A DNA stretch of 64,000 nt from Caenorhabditis elegans (Eukaryota > Nematoda > Chromadorea > Rhabditida > Rhabditidae), in assembly GCF_000002985.6 (NCBI RefSeq), contig NC_003281.10:310001-374000 (forward strand), given 5' to 3'. How positions within the stretch are numbered: position 1 is the stretch's first letter; each line of letters starts with the position of its first letter. Below the pieces are notes generated by a model that worked only from the letters and a program-made list of their open reading frames with translations, did no database searches and was not told the origin of the DNA. Positions 23,673 through 34,938 of the stretch are shown in pieces. A program made the position numbers and the translations under genes.

Positions 23673-26600
23673 CTATTCGGGAGCATACGGGTCATGAAAT
23701 ACTCCATAGAAGAAGCTTGACGCGTCATCAGGATCTATGACGTCACCAGGTGATGACGTAGATGGTTCTTCGAGTGGTGATTGTGATAGTTCTGGGTCTG
23801 TTGGAGGAGCTGGAGGCAGTGAAGTTTCGGATTCTGGAAACAATTTTTAAAATTTGAATTAATTTTTATTTAAATTGCATTGCATTTAATAATTTAAAAA
23901 CATTTATTAAGTCCCGCCCCTTTCTTGTCACCTTTTTACAAATTTAGGACTTTGCCATTTTTAAACGTTAATTTCTAGCAGAAAATGTCAGAATTCTACG
24001 CTTTTCAGCGCAAAAAGGCCCGAAATTTGTTTTTTTTCAACAAAAAAATATTCCGAATTTTTTTTTGTTAGATTGGAGCATTTATAAAATTTTGGATATT
24101 TTTATAAATATTTAGCATACCTAACTTTGGTCTGCTAAATAATTAGCATACCCAACTTTGGTCTGCTAAATTTTTAGCAGACCCAACATTGGTCTGCTAT
24201 ATATTTAGCAGACCCAACATTGGTCTGCTAAATATTTAGCATACCCAACTGTGGTCGGCTAAATATTTAGCATACCCAATTTTGGTCTGCTAAATAATTA
24301 GCATACCCAACTTTGGTCTGCTAAATAATTAGCACACCCAACTTTGGTATGCTAAATATTTAGCAGACCCAATTTTGGTCTGCTAAATAATTAGCATACC
24401 CAACTTTGGTCTGCTAAATAATTAGCATACCCAACTTTGGTATGCTAAATATTTAGCAGACCCAATTTTGGTCTGCTAATTATTTAGCAGACCCAATTTT
24501 GGTCTGCTAAATTTTTAGCATACCCAACTTTGGTCTGCTAAATATTTAGCAGACCAAAGATGGGTCTGCTAAATATTTAGTATACCCAACTGTGGTCTGC
24601 TAAATATTTAGCATACCCAACTGTGGTCTGCTAATTATTTAGCAGACCCAATTTTGGTCTGCTAAATATTTAGCAGACCCATTTGGCCTGTATTATTGCT
24701 CTGCGATCGCGCTCCTCTGACAACATGAATACTGAAATGAGGCCTTGGCATTTCCATACCCTTTTTGCCCCGTTTATGTGCATCCCTAGCTGCATTAAAT
24801 CTCCGTTTCTCCTCATCAGTCATTCGTCGATACTTGCTTCTCGCCTGTTCAGCTTTTCGTGCTCTTCTTTGTTGAGCATCTCGAATCGCCGCCGCAATCG
24901 ATTCCTCAATTTCATCCATCGGCGTTGTTTCAGCAATTTTCAGAAGTTCATCGTCTCGGGCACGGGCTTTTCGGAGCATCAGGGCCCGTCGAGCATTCTG
25001 TTCTCGACGCTTCTCCTCTGACATTCGATGATATCGGGCTCTTGCTCGCTCGGCTCGCCGTGCTTTCAGACATTTTAGCTTTATTTCGTCTTGGGTTAGA
25101 GCTTCTTCACCAATATCATCATAATCCATGTCTTCTGCAGTGGGATGGTGGTGCTGGAAATTCGATTTTTTTATTACACGAACATAAAATTCTGTGATTG
25201 CGTATTACGTATTGCGCATCATATTTGACGCGCAAAATATCTCGTAGCGAAAACTATAGTAATTCTATAAATGACTACTGTAGCGCTTGTGTCGATTTAC
25301 GGGATTTCGATTTTCGCAATGAATTTATTATCGAAAACTGACAGCGATATTTCTTTTTTGTTTCATAATTTTAATATTTTATCGATAAAAATGATTTTAT
25401 TCTCTCATCTCAAAAATCGACGACCCGTAAATCGACACAAGCACTACAGTAATCATTCAAAGAATTACTGTAGTTTTCGCTACGAGATATTTATTTTGTG
25501 CGTCAAATATGTTTTTTTCTGTGTTTTATATTCCCATAATATGAGGTCTTCGAAAAAAAAATCTTCAAATTTAAATTATTTTCCGTTCTTGAAAGGTATT
25601 TAGAAAATCCTTAAAAAATTACATTTTTTTTCGATTTTTATTTCTAGAAAACAGCAAAAACTTTGATAAAATCGTTTTTTTTCTGGTTTTTTTCGAGAAA
25701 ATTTTGAAAAACTTTTTTCTTCGATATTTCAAGGTTTTTAATGAAAGAAAATCGTAAAATTACACATCTTTTCGGAAATTTAAATTTCTTTTAATCGTAA
25801 AAGTGAGGAAAAATTGCTTATTATCAAATTTGATTTTAAAAAAATTAATTTTCGGTCATTTATTAATTTTTTTTTGTATAAATTATAAAAATAAAAATCA
25901 ACATATTTCTTGATAAATCTCAAATTTTCTCGTTTTTTTTTCTTAAAACTAAGCATACGCCTAAGCCTTTTACCTGGAAACACTGAAAAACAGTTCGTTT
26001 TGAAATTATTTTTTTTTTAGAATATCTGCCTATAGGCACACGAGTAGGCACGGCAGGCAGGCACAATTACCGTATAATGCGGTGGAATTGATGACGTGGA
26101 GGATCCAACATGCCAATCCTGAGTGACTGCTTCAACTATTTGAGGTGGTGGTGGTGGGGGTGGTTGTACGAGACGGGGTATTTTGGAAGTTTCAACGCGT
26201 TCCGTTATGAGCACTGTTTGGCCATGGGATACATTTCTGAAATTAAAAAGTTAATTCTAAAAATTCTTACCAATGGCATTTTAGAAACAAAAAAAGAACG
26301 CTAAATTTTGAATTTCAAAAATCCGAAAAAATTTAAAAAAAAAAGATGTTTCGAAATTGTCATTAAGTATCTAAATTTTCCCAAACTTTTTGAATAAATG
26401 TTTTTTCTGTTGTTCTGTGTTTTCAAAATCGGAATTTAAATTTTTTAAAATAAATCTAATTCAAGTTTTTCTTATGTTAAGCAGTTAAATATTTTTCTTT
26501 TGAATTTTTTTTACAGAAAATTTTAAATTTTCATCAGTAACTGGAAAACCCTGAAAAGTTCTTATTTTTTTAAGAAATTTCATTGATACTCTCTAAAAAC

Positions 26601-28444
26601 AATTTAGATTTTTCCGATGTCTTTTCTTTCCAGAAACACTACAAATTCTAGAAAAATTGCATTGTTCAGCAATTTTAATACATTTTTCACTAAAAATTCC
26701 TCAAAACTAACAATAAATCCTGAATACAAGTAATTCTCTGCCCATCAACCGTCCGAATCTCGACAGCTCTCCCATTAACATCCATTCCACTTCTAACAAT
26801 ATCATGTAGGGTCTGCTCGTCAATTACTCGGCTCGGCGGAACCGGTTCAGTTGTGGATGATGTTGATGGTTGTTGTGGTGGGGGTAGAGATGATGAAGAT
26901 GGTTCATTTATTGTTGATAGGTTATTATATGGATCATCTGTTGTCATTTGTTGTGTCATATCGTACTGTATTCCGCCGACGATTGCGTTATGTGGTATAT
27001 GATGATGGTTTCTGTAATTTTCTTGGACTAAGTTAGAGAAAATATTTGAAAAAAATTAGGAAAATAGTTCACTTTTTTAAAACTTACTATGCTAAATATT
27101 TAGCAGACCAAAAATAGGTATGCTAAATATTTAGCAGACCAAAAATAGGTATGCTAAATATTTAGCAGACCAAAAATAGGTATGCTAAATATGTAGCAGA
27201 CCAAAAATAGGTATGCTAAATATGTAGCAGACCCAAAGTATGTATGCTAAATATTTAGCAGACCCAAAGTAGGTATGCTAAATATTTAGCAGACCAAAAG
27301 TGGGTATGCTAAATATTTAGCAGACCAAAAATAGGTATGCTAAATGTTTAGCAGACCAAAAGTGGGTATGCTAAATATTTAGCAGACCAAAAATAGGTAT
27401 GCTAAATGTTTAGCAGACCAAAAGTGGGTATGCTAAATATTTAACAGACCAAAGGTGGGTATGCTAAATATTTAGCAGACCAAAAGTGGGTATGCTAAAT
27501 ATTTAACAGACCAAAAATAGGTATGCTAAATGTTTAGCAGACCAAAGGTGGGTATGCTAAATATTTAGCAGACCAAAGTTGGGTTTGCTAGATATTTAGC
27601 AGACCAAAGATAGGTATGCTAGATATTTAGCAGACCAAAGTTGGGTATGCTAAATATTCAGCAGACCCATGGATAAAATATTTAGCAGACCAACAATCTT
27701 AGGTGTCTGTTTTCTGCAAAAAGACTTTTAAAAATTAATTTTTAGACTGGAAAAGAACGATTCTAACCAAATTTCGAAAAAAAAAACTTCTTTTGCTGGA
27801 TTTTGAAGTGCAAACCGAAATTTTCCATCGGAAAAAGCACATTAAAAAGCCACGTGGCTGGCCAACATGAGTATAATCATGACCTAGGCTTTCCTCCGTC
27901 TCCAAAAACTTCTCAAAGCGAATAGTTTCTCGTGATAAATGGCAAATTTCTTACCAATAATTGAATGAAAAATTGTATCGATTTGTGTGAGTGTGTGAGT
28001 GGAGCAAGAACAAAGGTATAGATTATACTCATTTTGATGATCCCGCCGCCGTCGAGCTGAATAGTACAGAAATGTTAAAATTTTGACGGTTAGGTGTGGT
28101 GTGAACGGGCGGTGGCTTGATCTCTGCAGAGCGAAAATTCCATTTAAATTTGCGGAGAAAATCGCGGAAAATAGGTTTTTTTTTCTGAATTCGAACGATT
28201 TTTCCGGCGAATTGTAGAGGAAATTTTCGAGCGCTCTGCAGAGATCAAACTTGATAATAAAATAGTTGTTTTGTTTAAAATTATATTGTGCTCACTTCTG
28301 AATGGTGGCATTGGCTTTTTTGGTTCGCCGGAGCACATCGTTCTCCATCCGCGTGAATATACCGAGTTCGTTTGGTGGATGAGCCACCTGATTTATCACG
28401 TCAAGCATGTGCTCCTGGCATATTTCGTTGTTCGGTGCCTCCAT
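23673..28444 (-). CDS. RYxRM-motif protein, paralogue 3 (two motifs)
   Basis: Minus-strand exons 28509-28296, 27011-26712, 26236-26071, 25153-24760 and 23833-23673 join in phase and end in TAG. The ATG at 28444 gives 389 residues. The first exon begins at a TTTTTCAG acceptor (28509), probably for a spliced leader, but its frame is open to the acceptor, so an extra 5' exon is possible. Order: a His/Ser/Thr/Pro-rich N-terminal half with a PPPPPPP run; then KARRAERARARYHRMSEEKR; a linker (DDELLKIAETTPMDEIEESI); a second motif, KAEQARSKYRRMTDEEKRR; then a Pro/Ser/Asp-rich tail. The motif-linker-motif block matches the two genes upstream on this strand, making a tandem family. The very basic motif suggests nucleic-acid binding or nuclear location; this is inference. 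The introns carry 31-bp palindrome arrays and a MITE. Confidence 0.8.
24105..24680 (-). repeat. 31-bp palindrome-centred satellite, intron array 1
   Basis: About 18 units of GGTCTGCTAAATATTTAGCA followed by TACCCAACTTT in the last intron of paralogue 3 (23834-24759). The core TGCTAAATATTTAGCA is a perfect 16-bp palindrome. Variants include AATAATTAGC and AGACC in place of ATACC. Orientation is opposite to the arrays at 27.1, 30.7 and 36.6 kb. Confidence 0.9.
25219..25510. mobile_element. ~290-bp palindromic MITE in intron of paralogue 3
   Basis: Inverted arms pair CATATTTGACGCGCAAAATA, TCTCGTAGCGAAAACTA and TTGTGTCGATTTACGGG on the left with TCGACGACCCGTAAATCGAC, TAGTTTTCGCTACGAGATA and GTGCGTCAAATATG on the right. 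There is no coding capacity. It lies in the intron 25154-26070. Confidence 0.85.
27088..27700 (+). repeat. 31-bp palindrome-centred satellite, intron array 2
   Basis: About 19-20 units of TATGCTAAATATTTAGCAGA followed by CCAAAAATAGG, in the intron 27012-28295 of paralogue 3. Some units read CCAAAAGTGGG or carry TAAATGTTTAGC. Orientation is opposite to the array at 24105-24680 in the same gene. Confidence 0.9.
28117..28248. mobile_element. Small inverted-repeat element
   Basis: TTGATCTCTGCAGAGCG at the left and CGCTCTGCAGAGATCAA at the right bracket about 130 bp, with further matches inside (GAAAATTCC with GGAAATTTTC). It lies 48 bases downstream (in transcript sense) of the splice donor at 28295 in paralogue 3. 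Confidence 0.7.
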
Positions 28445-28568
28445 GACTTCGGCGGCAGCCGGATGATGGAGTTGGTGATGGGGAACGATTGTGTTGGAGG
28501 AGGATATGTCTGAAAAAGTGATTTATTTTTTGAAGTTGTGAAATTTTGTGAAAATTAATATTACGATT

Positions 28569-28985
28569 ACCGTATTTCTTCTATTAATATGGCTGCAATA
28601 CTATTAGGGAGTGCAATACTAATAGGGAGTGCAATACTAATTTTCAGAACATTTTTCTGTGTTGGGGCTTACTAGTATTTACTCGAAAAAACTCCAACTT
28701 TAATTTGGAAATATAGAAAATTTGATTGAAATTGCAACAAAAAGGTACAATAACTTCAATCGCATAAAAATTTTCTCATAAATTGTTGCAAAATATTCAA
28801 AAAATGTTATTAAATTCTTAAAATTAGTAAGGAGGGTTTGCACCAAAAAAAAGTAGGTGCAAGACTATTAGGGAGTGCAACACTAATAGGGAGTGCAATA
28901 CTAATTTTCGAAAGGTCTTTAAAGGGCAATACTAATAGGGAGTGCAAGTCTAATAGGGAGGCCATACTAATAGAAGATATACGGT
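28569..28985. mobile_element. ~417-bp MITE, copy 1
   Basis: The ends ACCGTATTTCTTCTATTAAT and ACTAATAGAAGATATACGGT are inverted repeats. Inside, GGGAGTGCAATACTAAT blocks repeat in both halves. A near copy is at 29142-29571. Both sit between paralogues 2 and 3. Confidence 0.85.
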
Positions 28986-29141
28986 AAATAAAAACTAGGT
29001 CATCAACTTTTTTTATACGGTCACGTAGAATCAAATTTTGTTCTTTACAAACGAAAATAATGTTTTATGGAAAATAAAACTTTCCCGTTCGGTTCGAAAT
29101 TAATTAGGTTATTTATGTGATGTTGAAAAATGCAAACATGT

Positions 29142-29571
29142 ACCGTATTTCTTCTATTAATATGGCCTCCCTATTAGACTTGCACTCCCTATTAGTATTG
29201 CACCTTGAACACCCTCCGAAAATTAGTGTTGCACTCCCTAATAGTCTTGCGTCTACTTTTTTTTTTGGTGCAAAATCACCTCACTAATTTTGAGATTTTA
29301 ACAACATTTTTTGCCTACTGTGCAACAATTTTTGGAAAAATTTCTATGAAATTGAAGTTATTACACCTTTTTGTTGCAATTACAATCAAATTTTCTGAAT
29401 TTTCACACAAGGTTCGAGTTTTTTCAGAAAAAAATAGTAAGCTCAAAGTCAGAAAAATGTTCTGAAAATTAGTATTGCACTCCCTAATAGTCTTGCACTT
29501 CCTATTAGTATTGCAAGCGGGAAGACCATCGAAAAATAGTATTGCAGCCATACTAATAGAAGAAATACGGT
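29142..29571. mobile_element. ~430-bp MITE, copy 2 (inverted relative to copy 1)
   Basis: Same ACCGTATTTCTTCTATTAAT end and complementary right end. The internal sequence (CTCCCTATTAGTATTGCA, then GTTATTACACCTTTTTGTTG) is the reverse complement order of copy 1, so the pair is itself a larger inverted arrangement separated by about 155 bp. Confidence 0.85.
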
Positions 29572-29644
29572 ATTTTAATACATTTCCCCCCTATTCATGC
29601 ATGTCGAAGAATGTAATAATTTTCTGCATTTTTCGACGCCAGCC

Positions 29645-30105
29645 ACCACCCCGCTTTACATGCTGAACAAGGGTGTCGGTTTTTCGATTTTTTCAGAAAA
29701 TCGAAAAATGAGAATTTTTCGAATTTTGAAAAATCAAAAAATTTTCGTTTTTCGACTTTTTGAAAATCGAAAAATCGAAAAATTTCGATTTTTCAAAAAT
29801 TAGCCTAATATGTTGGCCATTATTTTTTTAATAAGAAGTTTTAATGTTTTTTCGTATCAATATAAACAAAATTAGATAAAAAATCATACTTTATGGTTAA
29901 TTTTCTGAACATTTTTTTTTTTCGATTTTTCGATTTTCCATTTCTCTGCAGAGAATCGAAAAAACGAAAATTTTCGTTTTTCGATTTTGCGCGAAAAACA
30001 TCGAAAAATGACACCCTTGATGCTGAAGACAAAAGATGCAGTCAAATGTGTCCCCGCAGGAAGGTTCTCTCTGCATCTTTCGTCTTCAGCATGTAAAGTG
30101 GGGTG
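29645..30105. mobile_element. ~460-bp element with CACCCCGCTTTACATGCTGA ends
   Basis: The left end CACCCCGCTTTACATGCTGA is matched by an inverted right end TTCAGCATGTAAAGTGGGGTG. Near each end are GGTGTCGGTTTTTCGATTTT and its near complement. The interior is a run of TTTTCGAAAA-like simple sequence. No coding capacity. Confidence 0.75.
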
Positions 30106-30236
30106 ACGGGCGAAATCGAATAATGCGAAAAAATGATTGCATTTTTCTACGAAAAGAATTAGATTCAATTGTTTGTAATTTTTTTTTCTTCGTAAATTAA
30201 ATTTGCAGTCGTTTTAAACAAATTCAGCGTTAAAAA

Positions 30237-33222
30237 CTAAATGAAGCCCGCACCTTCAAGCAGCTTAACCTCTTGCTGCTCATCCAAAAAATCCGTCCCA
30301 CTACTATCCATTAAATGCTCTTCATTATCCCCATAATGCTCCATATCATCCGGCTTCTCCTCTTCCTCTTTCCGCGTTTTCTTTGCCGCCGCCCGTTTCA
30401 TATTATACGACTTCCGCTCATCAGGCGTCATTCTCTGATATCTCAGTCTCGCGGATTCGGCTTTCCGCGCGTTTCGTATCATTATTTGCTGCGCTTTTTC
30501 CAGGGCCTCCTGTGAAATCCGGCCGGCCGGTGTGGAGAGTAGAAGCTCTTCTTCGTGACGTCGTCGCCGGAATGCTTCGGTTCTTCGATGGTTATAGTCG
30601 CGTTTTTGTTCGGGCGTCATTCGGTGGTATCTGGAATTTTGACTAGCTTAAAATATAGAATTTTAGATGAAAAATAGAAAATTCATATTGAACTTTGCAA
30701 TAGATCGGTATGCTAAATAATTAGCAGACCCAAGGTTGGTCTGCTAAATATTTAGCAGACCCAAAGTAGGTATGCTAAATATTTAGCAGACCAAAAATAG
30801 GTATGCTAAATATTTAGCAGACCAAAAATAGGTATGCTAAATATTTAGCAGACCAAAAATAGGTATGCTAAATATTTAGCAGACCAAAAATAGGTATGCT
30901 AAATATTTAGCAGACCAAAAATAGGTATGCTAAATATTTAGCAGACCCAAAGTAGGTATGCTAAATATTTAGCAGACCAAAGTTGGGTTTGCTAGATATT
31001 TAGCAGACCAAAAATAGGTATGCTAAATGTTTAGCAGACCAAAGGTGGGTATGCTAAATATTTAGCAGACCAAAGTTGGGTTTGCTAGATATTTAGCAGA
31101 CCCAAGGTAGGTATGCTAAATATTTAGCAGACCAAAGTTGGGTTTGCTAGATATTTAGCAGACCAAAAATAGGTATGCTAAATATTTAGCAGACCAAAAA
31201 TAGGTATGCTAAATATTTAGCAGACCCAAAGTAGGTATGCTAAATATTTAGCAGACCCAAAGTAGGTATGCTAAATATTTAGCAGACCAAAAATAGGTAT
31301 GCTAAATATTTAGCAGACCCAATGTTGGTAAGCTAAATATTTAGCAGACCCAATGTTGGTATGCTAAATATTTAGCAGACCAAAGGTGGGGATGCTAAAT
31401 ATTTAGCAGACCCAAAATTAATATCTCCCTTACCGCTGCCTCGCGGCTTCTGCCTTCTTCGCATTCGCCTGCTTCATCTGTGTCCGTACCCCCTCCACAT
31501 CATTCGTTCCATGCTCTGGATCCACGCCGAGTTGTTTCAGACGCCGTCGATGATTATAGACCCTCCGCTCATTTTCCGTCATCCGTTGATATCGAGACCT
31601 CGCCGCGGCCGCCCGTTTCTGTTTCGAACGTTCTTCTCGATATTTGTCGGCCATTTCGATTTGTTCCATATGAATCTGATCCTGAATATCTTGCATATCA
31701 TCAGTTTCCTTCATCAGGGTCTCCAAGTCTTCCTCGGCCTGCGATTTTGAAGAATGAAGAGAATTTAGAAGGTTTTGTGGTTTTGAAGGTTCTGCAGTGT
31801 TCATAAAAGCATCTCCAAAGTAGGAATCCATAAAGGCATTCATTTGATCGGCTTGTACAATGCAGGGAAGAGTCTGAAAATTTGAAAATTCATATGGTGG
31901 TCGTAAAAATCGCTTTTTAAATGAAAATTTATGCTTTGTAAATTTTCTCTGAATTGATTCGTTCTAGTACAAATTAAATTAAATTCTACCCAAATTTTAT
32001 TTTAACACTAAAAATTAATAAATTATACAAAAATTGAAAGAATTCTGCGGAGAAAATCAAGAAATTCTCGAGAAATGAATTTTAAATTGTGGTGAATTGA
32101 ACTTGGGTCTGCTAGATATTTAGCAGACCCAATTTCGATTTTTTTTGATTTTAACCGAAATTTCACAAAAATTTCCAACAAAATACGGTCTTGAGGCGAT
32201 GAATCGTATTTTTGATCCAAAAATTGAAAGATGCATCGTTTTTGTAAAATTGATACTTTTTTTTTGATTAAAAAACATTTTTCACTAATAATTCTGGACA
32301 AATTTATGAGCACCTCGGTTTTTAAAAGTTAAAAAATTTAAATCCCAAAAGTTCCAGAAGCCGCATTTTTCAGGCTGTCTCAGTTTGATCTACAAAAAAT
32401 GCGGGAATATTTTTTCAGAAAAGTTGTGACGTCAGCATGCTTTAAACCATGCGAATACAGATGAGATGTCTGCGTCTTAACTTCCCGCTTTTTTTAAAGA
32501 TCAAACCGAAATATGGCATTCTGACCCAACGTGTTTTTTTCAGATAACGTTGGGATTTTGATGGTAAAAACTGAAAAATCTGAAAATTCGAGGTTTTTTG
32601 GAGGAAAAAAAATCTAAGCGTCATGTTTAGCCTAGAAATATAATTCGCACACCAAAAATAAAATTTTTTATTGAATTTTTGACATAAAAATCGGAAATTT
32701 CAATTTTTTTTGTAAAAAATGGAAACTTATCGATCATCGGTATTTCTGTAAGGTTTTATTTTATTTATAAAAAAATGATGACTTCTATACCATTTTACAG
32801 CTAAATTGAAGAAAATTTATTTTTTTTCCAAACAAAAACAATTTTTTTTGTTGCATTTTTGATAGAAAAGCAAAAAAATTTTCTTGTAAAAAATTCAAAT
32901 TTATCAATTTTCGGACTTTCTGTGAGAAACTAAATTTAAAAATATAATATGATGGTTTTTATAAAAGTCTAGAGCTAAATTAAAGAAAATTTCTAGATTT
33001 AATACAAAAAAAAAATTTTTTGAGGATTTTAGTGAGAATTTTTATTTCAAAATTTCTCCTCACATTCGCCGCGCCGGGAATCGTCGGTCCACCAGTGCCA
33101 GGTATCATTTTCTGACTGTAAACTTCTGGATAGACCGCAGACGACGTGGAAGGTTCTGCAACCTCCGATGATGACGTGGATTGATGGTAGTATGGATCAT
33201 CATCGTCGTCATCGTGATTCAT
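30237..33222 (-). CDS. RYxRM-motif protein, paralogue 2 (three motifs)
   Basis: Exons 33241-33064, 31873-31434 and 30630-30237 join in phase with clean splice sites and end in TAG. The ATG at 33222 gives 330 residues; the first exon begins at TATCCTCAG/, a probable trans-splice site. The N-terminus is acidic (NHDDDDDDPYY), then Ser/Thr-rich. Motif 1 is RAAAARSRYQRMTENERR. Motif 2 is split by a phase-2 intron inside its Arg codon (KKAEAARQ-R/YHRMTPEQKR). A linker LLLSTPAGRISQEALEKAQQ leads to motif 3 (ARKAESARLRYQRMTPDERK), then Lys/Glu-rich and acidic tails. Motif 2, linker and motif 3 align closely with paralogue 1, including the intron position, so the two are tandem duplicates. The 9-residue signature and ~24-residue length recall the STPR repeats of FMBP-1/ZNF821-type DNA-binding proteins, but that link is tentative. 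Confidence 0.8.
30708..31416 (+). repeat. 31-bp palindrome-centred satellite, intron array 3
   Basis: About 22-23 units of TATGCTAAATATTTAGCAGA plus CCAAAAATAGG or CCCAAAGTAGG fill most of the intron 30631-31433 of paralogue 2. The array ends about 17 bases from the splice donor. This intron splits motif 2 at the same codon as the intron at 36509-36767 in paralogue 1, which also carries this satellite. Confidence 0.9.
32106..32131. repeat. Single dispersed unit of the 31-bp satellite
   Basis: GGGTCTGCTAGATATTTAGC followed by AGACCC is a solitary palindromic unit in the first intron of paralogue 2. Confidence 0.75.
32369..32533. mobile_element. CACGTGGTGTCAG-family palindromic MITE, diverged copy
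   Basis: The left half CAGGCTGTCTCAGTTTGATC and TACAAAAAATGCGGGAA is mirrored by CTTCCCGC, AAAGATCAAACCGAAAT and CTGACCCAACGTG. The centre has TGTGACGTCAGCATGC. It lies within the first intron of paralogue 2. Confidence 0.75.
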
Positions 33223-33241
33223 ATCATCCACACGTGGATTT

Positions 33242-34938
33242 CTGAGGATAAAATAATTAATTAAAAATTAATTTTTAAAACAAATATTCAAGAAAATTCG
33301 AAAAACAAAAAGCCAAAAAAAATATAACATTAAAATATATTTATAGGACTGCTGAATATCTAGGCAAAGCCAAAATTCAATTCAGAGAGCAAATCTCCAC
33401 GTCATCAGGTGCTCAATGCCTACTCACACATATACACGAACAGGTGATCAAGAGAGAGAGAGAAAAATTTAATCCGCTCACTGATTTCCTGTTTTCTATG
33501 GAATTTTCAATTTGGTGCAGCTTTGGCGGGGAAAGGAGAGGCATGAAATATTGACTTTTTATGTGTAAAGTTTTGAGATTTTATGCTCAAATAGAGCTAA
33601 ACTCTCAAAAAAAGTGATTTTTCAGTTGGAAAATTGCATTAAAAACTAATTTTTAAACATTTTTTGGCCTAGGAGACTTAAAAATCTGAAAAATTCATTT
33701 GAAAATCCATATTCACCATTATTTCGGCTGAAAAATATATATTACAGCGAACGCCTTGAGCTTGGAAAAATATCGGAAAATGCACGTTATCAATGGAGCG
33801 CGCTTGCCCACTGCCACTTTTTTATGGATTTTCCCCAGTTGTCATGAGAATTTTCATATTTTCGGGGTATTTGATAAACAAAATACGTATTTTCTGAAAA
33901 TAAAAGCTAATTATAAACTCTCGAGAGACCCCGAGTGTAAGGTGCAATTATCGGGATGGAAAATTGAGGGATTTCCTCTCTTCCCAGTGCGAACAGCAAG
34001 AAAATTATTATTTTCCGCAAGAAATAGAATTTCGTATTAAATATTTACAACTGAATGCTCTTTTCATGGTTTATTGAGCTTTTTAATTGGATTTCTGGAG
34101 AAAATTGGTTGCCAAATATTTAGCAGACCCAACTTTGGTCTGCTAAATAATTTTTCTTGGGTCTGCTAAATATTTAGCAGACCCAATTTGGCTTGCCACG
34201 TGGCAAATATCGATTTTTTTCTATTACAATTTTTGTAAAAGAAAGTAGATAAACGCTGAAAAAAACACGCTAAAAAAAGGAATTTTCAAATCGGAAACTC
34301 AGGAATAAACTTCAATTTTTATTCTAATTAATCGTCAATATTCAAATTCGACGAAAATTTTCAGATTACCAAATATTTGGAAATTTGGAGAGGATTTTGT
34401 GTGGGAGAGGGATGGGGATAGAGTATAAGAATTTCGAGACGCAGGGTGAATATTTTCTTTAAAACAAGAAATGGGGGAAAAAAAGGATAATGTAAAAATA
34501 ACATGGATTTTCAGGTAGTTCTAGATGGGGGTGGGTTTAAGGCAGATTTCACGGTAGCGCAGGGTTTGTTCGGATATTTGAGAGGAGGTTCTTGAGAATG
34601 AGAATATCTGGAAATTATTGGTAATGGGGGTTTCAGAAAAATGAAACAAAAAATTGGGTCACAGTGAAAATTAGAAATGGAAAGTTGAATAAAACGTTAA
34701 AAAATTAACAATTAAGAGGAAGAAAACTTATTTTTTGGGGCTTTTTTTGCAAACTTTTTTCAATTTTTAGTGGTTTTTTTTGTTGAATTTTTTGATTAAA
34801 AAAAGATAAAAAACTACGCGATTTTCAGTAAATAATACAGATGCAATTTTCAGAGGAAAGAAAAACAATGGACAAAGAAGAAGAAAAAAGAACAGAAAGA
34901 GAAGATTTGAAAAAAAAAGAACAGGAATTATTATATTA
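33242..34938. other. Gap between paralogues 1 and 2
   Basis: 1.7 kb holding AT-rich sequence, a short satellite cluster (34110-34192), and CAATGGAGCGCGCTTGCCC at 33791-33809. A one-frame open stretch on the plus strand (33756-34040) has no splice or codon support. No gene seen. Confidence 0.6.
34110..34192. repeat. 31-bp satellite, two to three dispersed units
   Basis: AAATATTTAGCAGACCCAAC, GGTCTGCTAAATAATT and GGTCTGCTAAATATTTAGCA lie in the gap between paralogues 1 and 2. These are copies of the satellite outside an intron, but still inside the gene cluster. Confidence 0.8.

Noticed and set aside
33756..34040. 94-codon plus-strand frame between paralogues
   Set aside because: AT-rich, no acceptor or donor in phase, no similarity recognised; the motif TGGAGCGC at its start is repeated elsewhere as a non-coding site.
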